Source: Paraplanobispora takensis (GTDB lineage Bacteria > Actinomycetota > Actinomycetes > Streptosporangiales > Streptosporangiaceae). Taken from it: 64,000 bases of DNA. Positions within the stretch are counted from its first letter, which is position 1, and each line of letters starts with the position of its first letter. A program made the translations under genes and the position numbers. Shown piece after piece: positions 50,734 to 59,788 of this stretch. The notes below the pieces were generated by a model. The model had not been told where the DNA came from and made no database searches. It worked only from the letters and a program-made list of their open reading frames with translations. Location of the stretch: NCBI RefSeq assembly GCF_016863195.1, contig NZ_BOOK01000029.1, forward strand, positions 1-64,000, in the 5' to 3' direction.

Positions 50734-50760
50734 GATGAGCCAATCCTGCCCGATTGGCTC
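50722..50760. promoter_or_regulatory. MocR-type operator between divergent genes
   Basis: GAGCCAAT-CCTGCCCG-ATTGGCTC (50737-50760) is a perfect 8-bp inverted repeat with an 8-bp spacer, and a third ATTGG half-site lies at 50722-50726. It covers the MocR start codon region and ends 36 bp before the divergent enzyme gene. Confidence 0.65.
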
Positions 50761-50795
50761 TGACCGGCACCACGTTGAACGGACACCCTTGTCAC

Positions 50796-51968
50796 ATGAC
50801 TGATCTTCGACCCGAGACCCGGACCGTCCACCTTCCCCAGCCGCCGCTGAACGGCAGCCGCCCGATCGCGACGCCGCTCTACCAGACCTCCGGCTTCGTG
50901 TTCGATGACCCGGCCGTCTTCGCCGACGGCATGAAGCGTCCCGACGGGGCGTTCGTCTACGGCCGTCTGTCCAACCCCACGGTCCGCGCGCTGGAGGAGG
51001 CCGTGGCGGGTCTGGAGGGCGGCGTCGCCGCCGTGGCCACCGCCTCCGGCATGGGGGCGATCAACTCCGTCCTCCTTGCGCTGCTGCGGCCCGGCGACCA
51101 CCTGATCTCCCAGAACGCCATCTACGGCGGCACCGCCTCGGTGATCGGCGACCTGGTGGAGCGGTTCGGGATCGAGGTCACCTACGTGCCCGAGGACGAC
51201 CCGCAGGCGCTGCGCGAGGCGATCCGGCCGTCCACGAAGCTGGTCTATCTGGAGACGATCGCCAACCCGGTGACGCAGGTGGCCGACCTGCCCGGGATGT
51301 GCGGCGTGGCCCGCGAGGCCGGGCTGATCTCGGTGGTGGACAACACCTTCGCCTCGCCGATCCTGTGCCGCCCGCTGGAGCACGGCGCCGACGTCGTGGT
51401 CCACTCCACGACCAAGTACCTGAGCGGCCACGCCGACGTGCTCGGCGGCATCGCGGTCTTCGCCGACGACGAGCTGTACCGCAAGGTCTGGAAGTTCTCC
51501 ACCAACCTGGGGGCGACCGCCGACCCGTTCGCCTCCTGGCTGACCCTGCGCGGCATCCAGACTCTGCCGCTGCGCATGGAGCGCCACTGCGCCAACGCCC
51601 ACGAGCTGGCCCTGCGGCTCGACGCCCACCCGGCGGTCTCGGTCGTGCACTGGCCGGGCCTGCCCTCCCACCGCTCGTACGCGCTGGCGGGCAAGCTGCT
51701 GCCGGGCTTCGGCGGGGTCTTCTCCTTCGACCTGGTCGGCGGGCGCGAGGCGGGGGAGAAGTTCATGAGCTCGGTACGGCTGGCGCTGCTGGCCCCCTCG
51801 CTCGGCGGTGTCGAGACGCTCGTCATGCAGCCGTCGACCACCTCGCACAAGTCGCTGAACGCCGAGGAGCTCGCCCGGCACGGGATCGAGGAGGGGACCG
51901 TCCGGGTCGCGGTCGGCATCGAGCACGTGGAGGACCTGTGGGCGGACTTCGCCCAGGCGCTCTCGTGA
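50796..51968 (+). CDS. Cys/Met metabolism PLP enzyme (cystathionine/methionine gamma-lyase type)
   Basis: 390 residues, trans-sulfuration family. Marks: PLYQTSGFVF, VYGRLSNPTVRALE, SQNAIYGGT (active-site Tyr), LISVVDNTFASPILCRPLEH, PLP Lys in VVHSTTKYLSGHADVLGG. The family includes cystathionine gamma-lyase, gamma-synthase and methionine gamma-lyase, which sequence alone does not separate here. ATG 50796. Divergent MocR regulator with shared operator suggests induction by an amino acid or PLP state. Confidence 0.86.
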   Translation: MTDLRPETRTVHLPQPPLNGSRPIATPLYQTSGFVFDDPAVFADGMKRPDGAFVYGRLSNPTVRALEEAVAGLEGGVAAVATASGMGAINSVLLALLRPGDHLISQNAIYGGTASVIGDLVERFGIEVTYVPEDDPQALREAIRPSTKLVYLETIANPVTQVADLPGMCGVAREAGLISVVDNTFASPILCRPLEHGADVVVHSTTKYLSGHADVLGGIAVFADDELYRKVWKFSTNLGATADPFASWLTLRGIQTLPLRMERHCANAHELALRLDAHPAVSVVHWPGLPSHRSYALAGKLLPGFGGVFSFDLVGGREAGEKFMSSVRLALLAPSLGGVETLVMQPSTTSHKSLNAEELARHGIEEGTVRVAVGIEHVEDLWADFAQALS

Positions 51969-52011
51969 CACCCCTCTGACATCGCTCTCCCGGCGCCCGG
52001 CGGCCGATCGT

Positions 52012-52050
52012 TAGAGTGGGAACTTCGTGTCTTTCCGAGTGTCTTTCCGA
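52012..52050 (+). promoter_or_regulatory. Promoter with tandem 12-bp duplication
   Basis: -10-like TAGAGT (52012-52017), then GTGTCTTTCCGA repeated perfectly twice in tandem (52027-52038, 52039-52050), just before the SD GAGAGGAG. The duplication is in the presumed leader. Confidence 0.5.
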
Positions 52051-52067
52051 GCCGAGAGGAGTCACGG

Positions 52068-52988
52068 GTGAGCGTGTCGATCGGGGACGTGGAGCGGGCG
52101 GCGGAGCGGATCGCGGGACGTGCCCGCCGGACGCCGGTGCTGGAGCTCTCCCCGGGGCTCTTCCTGAAGCTGGAGGCGATGCAGCACTCCGGGTCGTTCA
52201 AGGTCAGGGGCGGGTTCAACCGCGCGCTGGCCGCGCGGGAGGCCGGTGAGCTGCCCGAGGCCGGGCTGATCGCGGCCAGCGGCGGCAACCACGGCCTGGC
52301 GGTGGCCTACGTCGCGCGGGCGCTCGGCGTGCGGGCGGAGATCTTCGTGCCCACGGTGGCCAGCCCGGTGAAGGTCGCCGGGCTGCGGGCGCTGGGGGCC
52401 GAGGTGAACCAGGTCGGATCGATCTACGCCGAGGCGTACGAGGCCTCGGCCAAGCGGGCCGCGGAGACGGGGGCCCTGGAGGTCCACGCCTACGACCAGT
52501 CCGACGTGGTCGCCGGACAGGGGACGGTGGGCCTGGAGACGCTGGAGCAGACCGGGGGAGTGGACACGGTCCTGGTCGCGGTGGGCGGCGGCGGGCTGAT
52601 CGCCGGGATCACGGCGGCCGTGGCGGGCCGGGCCCGGGTGGTCGCCGTGGAACCGGAGCTGATCCCCACCCTGAACCGGGCGCTGGCGGCCGGAGGACCG
52701 GTCCTGGTCGAGGTGAGCGGGGTGGGCGCCGACGCGCTCGGGGCCAGCCGGATCGGCCGGATCGCCTACGAGGTCACCGCCGCCGCCGGGGTCGAGAGCG
52801 TCCTCGTCCCCGACGAGGCGATCATCGAGGCCCGCCGGGAGCTGTGGCGCTCCTGCCACGTCGCGGCCGAGCACGCCGGAGCCGCCGCCTTCGCCGCCCT
52901 GCGCTGCGGCGCCTACACCCCGGCACCCGGGGAGCGCGTGGCCGTCATCGTCTGCGGCTCCAACACCGACCCCGCCACCCTGGCCTGA
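52068..52988 (+). CDS. Threonine/serine dehydratase-like PLP enzyme
   Basis: 306 residues, fold-type II PLP enzyme without a regulatory ACT domain, so closer to catabolic dehydratases or serine racemases than to biosynthetic IlvA. PLP Lys in SGSFKVRGGFN, substrate loop ASGGNHGLAVAYVA, phosphate-binding VGGGGLIAG and C-terminal VIVCGSNTDP. GTG 52068 follows GAGAGGAG. Confidence 0.85.
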   Translation: MSVSIGDVERAAERIAGRARRTPVLELSPGLFLKLEAMQHSGSFKVRGGFNRALAAREAGELPEAGLIAASGGNHGLAVAYVARALGVRAEIFVPTVASPVKVAGLRALGAEVNQVGSIYAEAYEASAKRAAETGALEVHAYDQSDVVAGQGTVGLETLEQTGGVDTVLVAVGGGGLIAGITAAVAGRARVVAVEPELIPTLNRALAAGGPVLVEVSGVGADALGASRIGRIAYEVTAAAGVESVLVPDEAIIEARRELWRSCHVAAEHAGAAAFAALRCGAYTPAPGERVAVIVCGSNTDPATLA

Positions 52989-53002
52989 TCCGCCTCGTCG
53001 TA

Positions 53003-53140
53003 CGGCGGCGCCGGGAACGTCCGTGCACCGTACCGCCGCCGGTGGGGATGAGGCCGGTGGGCGGGTGTGGCGTGTGCCCACCGTACGGCGCCGGTGAAGG
53101 CGGGCGATGTCAGGGTGCCCGCCGTACCGGCGCCGGAGCG
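53003..53140. repeat. Cluster of short palindromic repeats between convergent genes
   Basis: Four variants of CCGTACGGCGCCGG or its complement occur in ~135 bp (near 53008, 53030, 53085 and 53125), able to form several alternative hairpins. Probably works as a bidirectional terminator region between the dehydratase-like gene and panB. Confidence 0.5.
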
Positions 53141-53146
53141 GGTGGG

Positions 53147-53992
53147 TCAGTGGTAGGTGTGCTCGGGGGTGGGGAAGGCGCCCGCGGTCACCTCGTCGGC
53201 GAAGGCGCGGACGGCCTGGTCCATCTCCTCGGCCAGGTTGAAGTACTTCTTGACGAACTTGGCCGGGCGCTCGGTGAGGCCCATGAGGTCCTGCCAGACG
53301 AGGACCTGGGCATCGGTGGACGGACCGGCGCCGATGCCGATCGTCGGGATCGACAGGGAGGTCGTGACCCGCTCGGCCAGTTCGGCCGGCACGCACTCCA
53401 GGACGACCGAGAAGGCGCCGGCGGCCTCGAGGTCCTTGGCGTCGGCCATCAGCTCGTCACCGGACTGGCCGCGGCCCTGGACCCGGTAGCCGCCGAAGAC
53501 GTTGACCGACTGGGGGGTCAGGCCGAGGTGGGCCATGACCGGGATGCCGGCCGAGACCAGCGCCTCGACCTGGGGGAGCACCCGGCGCCCGCCCTCCAGC
53601 TTGACCGCGTGGGCGCCCGCCTCCTTCATGAACCGCACGGCCGTCTCCAGCGCCTGCTGGGGGGAGGCCTGGTAGGAGCCGAACGGCAGGTCGGCCACCA
53701 CCATCGCGCGCGAGGAGCCCCGGACCACGGCCGCGGTCAGCGGCATGAGGTCGTCGACCGAGACCGGAAGCGTGGAGTCGTAGCCGTAGACCACCATGGC
53801 GGCCGAGTCGCCGACGAGCAGCACCGGGATGCCGGCCTCGTCGAAGATCCGGGCGGTCATCGCGTCGTAGGCGGTGACCATCGGCCACCTCTCACCGCGC
53901 TCCTTGGCGGCGGCGACGTCGCGGACGGTGACCCTTCGCCCCGCCTGGCCGCCGTAGAGCGCGGTCGGCCGGCTGGTTACGGAAGAGGACAT
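53147..53992 (-). CDS. panB: 3-methyl-2-oxobutanoate hydroxymethyltransferase
   Basis: 281 residues; first step of pantothenate (coenzyme A) synthesis, methylenetetrahydrofolate-dependent formation of ketopantoate. Family motifs: [78 protein letters not shown] and [23 protein letters not shown] 53992 follows GGAGG; the open frame continues upstream but without family sequence. Confidence 0.94.
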   Translation of the reverse strand: MSSSVTSRPTALYGGQAGRRVTVRDVAAAKERGERWPMVTAYDAMTARIFDEAGIPVLLVGDSAAMVVYGYDSTLPVSVDDLMPLTAAVVRGSSRAMVVADLPFGSYQASPQQALETAVRFMKEAGAHAVKLEGGRRVLPQVEALVSAGIPVMAHLGLTPQSVNVFGGYRVQGRGQSGDELMADAKDLEAAGAFSVVLECVPAELAERVTTSLSIPTIGIGAGPSTDAQVLVWQDLMGLTERPAKFVKKYFNLAEEMDQAVRAFADEVTAGAFPTPEHTYH

Positions 53993-54151
53993 GAGAACCC
54001 TCCAGAGTCTCGAGGCGCCCCTGTGGCGTCCCCGGACGTTTCTGATGATGGCATGCGTTCGTCTGGTTAAACACCCCCGGGCGCCCCGGTAATCCGGTGG
54101 CGGGAGTGTCGGAGGCGTACGCCACAATACGGGGGGAGGTAAGCAATAAAG

Positions 54152-55360
54152 ATGGCTATCGAACCTTACCGTCGCCTGTTGGCCCTTCCGGGTGTCCGGA
54201 CGCTGCTGATCGTCGGACTGATCGCACGGATCCCGTCCACCGCAGTCGGCCTCACGCTGACGTTGCACATCAGGGGTCTGGGCATGGGCTGGTTCGAGGC
54301 GGGCGCGGTCGGCACCGCGACCACGGTGGGCATGGCCGTCGGCTCGCCGCTGGCCGGGAGGTTCGTCGACCGGTACGGCCTCCGGCCGGTGCTGTCGGTG
54401 ACCGGCGCCGCGCAACTGGCCTTCTGGGTCTCCGCCTGGGCGCTGCCGTACCCCGTGCTGGTCGTCGCCTCGGTGGTCGCGGGTCTGCTGGCGCTGCCGG
54501 TGTTCAGCGTGATCCGGCAGTGCCTGGCCGCCATGGTCCCGGTGGAGCAGCGCAGGACCGGTTTCTCCCTCGACTCGGTGCTGGTCGAGCTGTCCTACAT
54601 GTCCGGGCCCGCGTTCGCCGCGGCCGGTACGGCGATGCTCGGCAGCACGTGGACGATGTGCCTCGTCGCGGCCGGTCTGACCGGTTCCGCCGTGACGCTG
54701 ATCCTGCTGAACCCGCCCACCCGCTCCGCCGAGGAGAAGGAGGAGGCGGTGGAGAAGGTCCCGCGGGGCCGGTGGCTGACCCCCGGGCTGGTCGCCCTGC
54801 TCGGCACGACCTCGGCGGCGACCTTCATCCTCACCGCCAGCGAGCTCTCCCTGGTGGCGGAGGTGGAGCGCGCCGGTGACACGGCCTGGATCGGCCTGGC
54901 GATCGGGGTGTGGTGCTTCTACTCGCTGGTCGGCGGTTTCGTGTACGGCGGGCTGCCGCGCGGGTTCTCCCCGCTGGTCCTGATCGGAGGCATGGGCCTG
55001 CTCACCGTCCCGGTCGGGCTGGTCGGCGGCCACTGGTGGTGGCTGGTGCTGGCCCTGGTGCCGGCCGGCGTGCTGTGCGCCCCCGGACTCTCCTCCACGG
55101 TGGAGGCGGTGAGCCGCTGGGTTCCCGCCGGGGCCAGGGGTGAGGCCATGGGCCTGCACGGTACGGCCCTGCTGATCGGTGGCGCGGTCGCGTCGCCGGT
55201 CGCCGGAGCGATCATCGACAGTGCCGGCCCCGGCTGGGCGTTCGCCGTCGCCGGGCTGGTCGGCGTGGTCATGGTGCTGATCGCGCTGCCGTTCTGGCGC
55301 AAGGCCGAGCAGCGGGGGCGGGCCGTACAGGAAGACGCCAAGGGCTTCCAGACCGTCTGA
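54152..55360 (+). CDS. MFS transporter (12-helix)
   Basis: 402 residues, about 12 helices; motif A-like [17 protein letters not shown] between helices 2 and 3; cytoplasmic loop [18 protein letters not shown] in the middle. Resembles exporters of the sugar/drug type; substrate unknown. ATG 54152 has GGGGAGGT 12 nt upstream. Divergent from panB, with 159 bp between. Confidence 0.82.
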   Translation: MAIEPYRRLLALPGVRTLLIVGLIARIPSTAVGLTLTLHIRGLGMGWFEAGAVGTATTVGMAVGSPLAGRFVDRYGLRPVLSVTGAAQLAFWVSAWALPYPVLVVASVVAGLLALPVFSVIRQCLAAMVPVEQRRTGFSLDSVLVELSYMSGPAFAAAGTAMLGSTWTMCLVAAGLTGSAVTLILLNPPTRSAEEKEEAVEKVPRGRWLTPGLVALLGTTSAATFILTASELSLVAEVERAGDTAWIGLAIGVWCFYSLVGGFVYGGLPRGFSPLVLIGGMGLLTVPVGLVGGHWWWLVLALVPAGVLCAPGLSSTVEAVSRWVPAGARGEAMGLHGTALLIGGAVASPVAGAIIDSAGPGWAFAVAGLVGVVMVLIALPFWRKAEQRGRAVQEDAKGFQTV

Positions 55361-55423
55361 TCCCCTCCAGGCCGTCTCGCCTCCCCGGTGCGGGGTAGGA
55401 GGGTCCGGGTGAACAATCGGTTA

Positions 55424-55493
55424 ATACGAAACGGGCCCGTTGCGTATCGGAAGATATAGCGATACGCTCGCGTTGCGAAACTTTGCCGTATCG
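55424..55493 (+). promoter_or_regulatory. Compound operator and promoter of the MFS-TetR operon
   Basis: Promoter: -35 TTGCGT (55440-55445), 17 bp, -10 TACGCT (55463-55468). Overlapping it are a 24-bp near-perfect palindrome centred on ACGGGCCCGT (55424-55447), the inverted pair CGTATCG (55443-55449) / CGATACG (55460-55466), and a third CGTATCG at 55487-55493. Repeated identical half-sites over both promoter boxes are what a TetR repressor encoded in the same operon would use. Confidence 0.75.
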
Positions 55494-55508
55494 AAAAACG
55501 GGGTCTTC

Positions 55509-57071
55509 ATGGAACCGCAGCTCGGCCATCCACGGCGGTGGCAGATCCTGGGAGTGCTGGTCTTCAGCCTCCTGGTGGTCGTCCTGGACAACACCATCCT
55601 CAACGTCGCGCTGAAGACGATCGCCGACCCGCAGGAGGGCCTGGGCGCGACCCAGAGCCAGCTCGAGTGGGCGATCAACTCCTACACGCTGGTCTTCGCC
55701 GGGTTGCTGTTCACCTTCGGAGTGATCGGCGACCGGACCGGCCGCAAGCGGATGCTGATGATCGGCATGATCCTGTTCGGCCTGGCCTCGCTGGCCAGCG
55801 CCTACGCCCAGGACCCGGCGCAGCTGATCGCCGCCCGGGCGTTCATGGGGATCGGCGGCGCCGCCATCATGCCGGCCACGCTGGCGATCATCTCCAACGT
55901 CTTCCCGCCGCAGGAGCGCGGCAAGGCGATCGGCATCTGGGCGGCCGGCGTGGGCCTGGCCGTGGCCATCGGCCCCATCACCGGCGGCCTGCTCCTGGAG
56001 CACTTCTGGTGGGGCTCGGTCTTCCTGGTCAACGTGCCGATCGTGCTGGTGAGCATGGTGCTCATCGGAACGGTCGTCCCCGAGTCGCGCGACCCCAGGC
56101 CGTCCAAGCTCGACCCGGTGGGCGTGCTGCTGTCCATCGTGGGTCTCGTCGCCCTCACCTACGGCATCATCCGCGGCGGTGAGCTGGCCACGGTCGCCAG
56201 CGCCGAGGTGCTCCTGCCGACGATCGCGGGCCTGGCGGTGCTGGGCGCCTTCGTCTGGTGGGAGCGCCGCATCGACCACCCGGCCTTCGACGTCACCTAC
56301 TTCCGCGACGCCCGGTTCTCCACCGCGATCGGCATGATCGGCATCGTGTTCTTCGCGATGATGGGCGCGATGTTCTTCCTGGTCTTCTACCTGCAGATCG
56401 TGCGGGACTTCAGCCCGCTGCAGGCCGGGGCCCTGATGATCCCGTTCGCGGTGGCCCAGCTCATCTTCGCCCCGCTCAGCCAGCAGATGGCCGGGCGCTT
56501 CGGCGGCAGGCTGACCGCCACCGTGAGCATGGTGATCGTGGCCGGCGCGCTGGCCTCCTACGCGCTGCTGAGCACCGACACCCCGATCGTGGTGATCGAG
56601 GTCATCTTCTTCATCCAGGGCGCCGCGATGGCCAACATCATGCCGCCCGCCACCACCGCGATCATGGAGTCGCTGCCCCGGGAGAAGGCCGGGGTCGGCT
56701 CGGCCATGAGCAACACCGTCCGCCAGGTGGCCGGCGCGCTCGGCGTGGCGCTGCTCGGCTCGGTGCTCTCGGCGGCCTACCGCGACGGGGTCTCCCCGGC
56801 GCTGGCCGCCCTGCCGGAGAACCTGCGGCACGCGGCGGGCGAGTCCCTGCCCGCCACGATGGCCGTGGCCGGGAGCCTCGGCGAGCGCGGCGCCGCGCTG
56901 GTGACGCCCGCGGTGCGGGCCTTCATGGACGGTGTGCACATCACCGCCCTGGTCGCGGCCGGGATCGCCCTGCTGGGGGCCCTGATGGTGGCCCGGTGGC
57001 TGCCCGGCAAGGGTGCCCAGGCCCCCGCGGCGCCGGACCGGGATCAGGACAAGGAACCGGCGGTAGTGTAG
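55509..57071 (+). CDS. MFS multidrug exporter, DHA2 (14-helix) family
   Basis: About 520 residues. [17 protein letters not shown] in helix 1, [19 protein letters not shown], motif [15 protein letters not shown], and [20 protein letters not shown] are DHA2 signatures. The ATG at 55509 is the family-like start. Followed after 7 bp by a TetR gene; the shared promoter carries three TetR-like half-sites. Efflux of an unknown toxic compound that likely also acts as inducer. Confidence 0.88.
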   Translation: MEPQLGHPRRWQILGVLVFSLLVVVLDNTILNVALKTIADPQEGLGATQSQLEWAINSYTLVFAGLLFTFGVIGDRTGRKRMLMIGMILFGLASLASAYAQDPAQLIAARAFMGIGGAAIMPATLAIISNVFPPQERGKAIGIWAAGVGLAVAIGPITGGLLLEHFWWGSVFLVNVPIVLVSMVLIGTVVPESRDPRPSKLDPVGVLLSIVGLVALTYGIIRGGELATVASAEVLLPTIAGLAVLGAFVWWERRIDHPAFDVTYFRDARFSTAIGMIGIVFFAMMGAMFFLVFYLQIVRDFSPLQAGALMIPFAVAQLIFAPLSQQMAGRFGGRLTATVSMVIVAGALASYALLSTDTPIVVIEVIFFIQGAAMANIMPPATTAIMESLPREKAGVGSAMSNTVRQVAGALGVALLGSVLSAAYRDGVSPALAALPENLRHAAGESLPATMAVAGSLGERGAALVTPAVRAFMDGVHITALVAAGIALLGALMVARWLPGKGAQAPAAPDRDQDKEPAVV

Positions 57072-57078
57072 GTCCGCT

Positions 57079-57714
57079 ATGACGAGCACGGACGAGACGA
57101 CGGGCACGGACGGGACTCGGGCGGGCCGCCCGGCGGGCCGCCCCCGCAGCGCCAAGGCGGAGAAGGCGATCATCGAGGCGACCCTCGACCTGATCGGTGA
57201 GAGCACCAGTCTCGCCGAGCTGTCGATCGAGGCCATCGCCGCCCGCGCGGGGGTGGGCAAGACCACGATCTACCGGCGCTGGTCCAGCAAGGAGGATCTG
57301 GTCGTCGACGCCCTCGCCGTGCTGAAGTCGCCTCTGCCCCCGCTGGAGGAAGGGCCGTTCCGCGACTGGCTGGTCACCTACCTGGAGATCATGCAGCGGG
57401 AGGCGCGCGATGTGCGCAGCCGATGCGTGATGAACATCGCGATGAACGGCTACGATCGCGACCCCCGCCTGGTCGAGCGCATCCGCCAGGTGACGATCAA
57501 GCCGCGTCAGGAGGCGCTGGCGGCCCTGCTGCGCCGCGGCGTCGAGACGGGCGAGCTGCGGGCCGACCTCGACCTGCCGATCGCGATGGCGATGGTGGTC
57601 GGCACGGTGATGTGGTACGTCAAGTCGGCCGGCTTCGGCGAGGGCGGGCAGCTGTCGGAGAACGTCGCCGAGCGCCTCGCCGACCACATCATGGCCGGTC
57701 TGGTCCCCCGCTGA
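57079..57714 (+). CDS. TetR/AcrR family transcriptional regulator
   Basis: 211 residues. Helix-turn-helix KAIIEATLDLIGES, then LSIEAIAARAGVGKTTIYRR; C-terminal ligand domain of TetR_C type (YLEIMQREARDVRSRCVMNI). Last gene of the MFS operon and probable repressor acting at 55424-55493. Confidence 0.88.
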   Translation: MTSTDETTGTDGTRAGRPAGRPRSAKAEKAIIEATLDLIGESTSLAELSIEAIAARAGVGKTTIYRRWSSKEDLVVDALAVLKSPLPPLEEGPFRDWLVTYLEIMQREARDVRSRCVMNIAMNGYDRDPRLVERIRQVTIKPRQEALAALLRRGVETGELRADLDLPIAMAMVVGTVMWYVKSAGFGEGGQLSENVAERLADHIMAGLVPR

Positions 57715-57740
57715 GGTCTCTCCGGCCGACGCCCGCCGGG

Positions 57741-57830
57741 TCAGGCGTCGAACTCGCCGAGTTCGACGCAGTCGCCGGTGGCGCTCAGGGAGGACCTCCG
57801 CCAGATCGCGCCGGGCGGATCCGCTGTCAT
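57741..57830 (-). pseudogene. Truncated DUF397 gene
   Basis: 29 codons, MTADPPGAIWRRSSLSATGD then CVELGEFDA. The WRxSSxSxxGDCVE start is the DUF397 signature; normal members are about 60 residues and often end in GEFD. Here CVEL joins directly to GEFDA, as if the middle (usually the VRDSKDP region) were deleted in frame. ATG 57830 has AAGGTGA 8-9 nt upstream. May still be expressed, but probably a relic of an XRE/DUF397 pair. Confidence 0.6.
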
Positions 57831-57922
57831 CGATCGATCACCTTCAACAGGCCGGCCGGCTCCGCCCCTCCACCATCCGGCCCCGCGCGGGGGCGCGCAA
57901 CGGCGCGCCCCCGCGACGGTGG

Positions 57923-59707
57923 TCAGGACGGGTTCTCGCGCCACCGGTTGGTGATGGGCAGGCGGCGGTCGCGGCCGAAGTTCTTGGGCGTGATCTTGGG
58001 GCCCGGGGGATACTGGCGGCGCTTGTACTCGGCCACGTCGACCAGGCGGATGATCCGGGCGACCAGCTCGGGGTCGTGGCCCGCGGCGATGAGCTCGGCC
58101 GAGCCCATGTCCTTCTCCACGTAGTCGTCCAGGAGACGGTCCAGCACGTCGTACTCCGGCAGGGAGTCGGTGTCGCGCTGGTCGGGGCGCAGCTCGGCGC
58201 TGGGCTCCTTCTCGATGGAGTTCTCCGGGATCGGCGGCGCCGGGAAGTCGTACAGGAACGGGCCGGAGACGCCGACCTGCTCGTTGCGCCAGCGCGACAG
58301 CTTCCAGACCAGGGTCTTCGGGACGTCCTTGATCGGGGCGAAACCGCCCGCGGAGTCGCCGTAGAGCGTGGAGTAGCCGGTGGCCAGCTCGCTCTTGTTG
58401 CCGGTGGTCAGGACGAGGTGGCCGTGCTGGTTGGACAGGCCCATCAGGATGGTGCCGCGCACCCGCGCCTGGAGGTTCTCCGCGGCCAGGCCGGTCAGCG
58501 CCAGCTCCTTGTCGAAGGCCGTCACGATGTCGCTGATCGGGACGATCCTGGCCTTCACCCCCTGCCGCGCGACCAGCTCGTTGGCGTCGCCCAGGGAGTG
58601 CTCGGAGGAGTACTGCGAGGGCATCAGCACCACGTGGACGCGGTCGGGGCCGATCGCGTCGGAGGCGATGGTGGCGGTCAGCGCCGAGTCGATGCCGCCG
58701 GACAGGCCCAGGATGACCGACTGGAAGCCGTTCTTGGCCACGTAGTCGCGCACCGACAGGACCAGGGCGGAGTAGACCTCGGCGGTGTCGTCGAGGTGCG
58801 CGGCGACGGCCGGGGGCTGCGGGTCGTACGGCTCCAGCGGGCTCGACGACAGCTCCACCCGCTCCACCGTGATGACGGTGCCGTCCCCGGCGTCCACCTC
58901 GGAGGCGGCGGCGCCCCCGTGGCGGGCCTCGGGCAGCTCCAGATCCGCCACCAGCAGTTCCTCGGTGAACTGCGCGGCCCGCGCGATCAGCTCGCCCGAG
59001 GCGGAGACGATGATCGAGTCGCCGTCGAAGACCAGCTCGTCCTGACCGCCGACCTGGTTGGCGTAGGCGAGGACGCAGCCCGCCTCCCGGGCCCGCCGGG
59101 AGACCAGCTCCAGGCGCGCGTCGTCCTTGCCCCGTTCGTACGGCGAGGCGTTCGGCACCACCAGCAGCCCGGCCCCGGCCTCGGCCGCCACCGCGACCGG
59201 GCCGCCGTCCTGCCACAGGTCCTCGCAGACCGCGATGGCCACGTCCACTCCGTGCAGCCGGAAGACCGGCATCCGGTCGCCGCGCACGAAGTAGCGGTAC
59301 TCGTCGAAGACGCCGTAGTTCGGCAGGTGGTGCTTGGCGGTCTTGGCGACCACCCGCCCCCGGTGCAGCAGCGCCGCCGCGTCGAGCGGGGCGCCCTTGG
59401 GCTGCCCGACCCGGGGGGCCAGCCGGGCGCGGTCGACGTATCCGACGACCACCGGGATCTCGCCGAGCCCCTCCTCGGCCAGGCGCCGGGCCGCGGCCTC
59501 GACCGCCGCGATCGAGGCTTCCACGAACGAGGAACGCAGTACCAGGTCCTCCACCGGGTAGCCGGTGAGGAACATCTCGGTGAAGACCGCCAGATGCGCG
59601 CCGCGGTCGGCGGCCTGCCGGGTCCACTCGACGAGCTTGGCGGTGTTGGCCGCCAGGTCGCCGACCGCGGGATTGGTCTGTGCAAGGGCGATTCGCAGTT
59701 GAGCCAC
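57923..59707 (-). CDS. nadE: Glutamine-hydrolysing NAD+ synthetase
   Basis: 594 residues; amidates deamido-NAD using glutamine. N-terminal nitrilase-type glutaminase with the Glu-Lys-Cys triad: Glu44 (FTEMFLTGYP), Lys in TAKHHLPNYGVFDEYRYF and Cys in VAICEDLW-type VAIAVCEDLWQDGG. C-terminal synthetase with the PP-loop LSGGIDSAL and GNKSELATGYSTLYGDSAGG. GTG 59707 follows AAGGTGAGAG. Confidence 0.94.
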   Translation of the reverse strand: MAQLRIALAQTNPAVGDLAANTAKLVEWTRQAADRGAHLAVFTEMFLTGYPVEDLVLRSSFVEASIAAVEAAARRLAEEGLGEIPVVVGYVDRARLAPRVGQPKGAPLDAAALLHRGRVVAKTAKHHLPNYGVFDEYRYFVRGDRMPVFRLHGVDVAIAVCEDLWQDGGPVAVAAEAGAGLLVVPNASPYERGKDDARLELVSRRAREAGCVLAYANQVGGQDELVFDGDSIIVSASGELIARAAQFTEELLVADLELPEARHGGAAASEVDAGDGTVITVERVELSSSPLEPYDPQPPAVAAHLDDTAEVYSALVLSVRDYVAKNGFQSVILGLSGGIDSALTATIASDAIGPDRVHVVLMPSQYSSEHSLGDANELVARQGVKARIVPISDIVTAFDKELALTGLAAENLQARVRGTILMGLSNQHGHLVLTTGNKSELATGYSTLYGDSAGGFAPIKDVPKTLVWKLSRWRNEQVGVSGPFLYDFPAPPIPENSIEKEPSAELRPDQRDTDSLPEYDVLDRLLDDYVEKDMGSAELIAAGHDPELVARIIRLVDVAEYKRRQYPPGPKITPKNFGRDRRLPITNRWRENPS

Positions 59708-59788
59708 GCTCTCACCTTAGTTCTCGTGCCTCGGACGGGTCCGGGGTGATCCCGGGGAAAGGCGTCCCTTACCCGGGGGAACGGGGCG

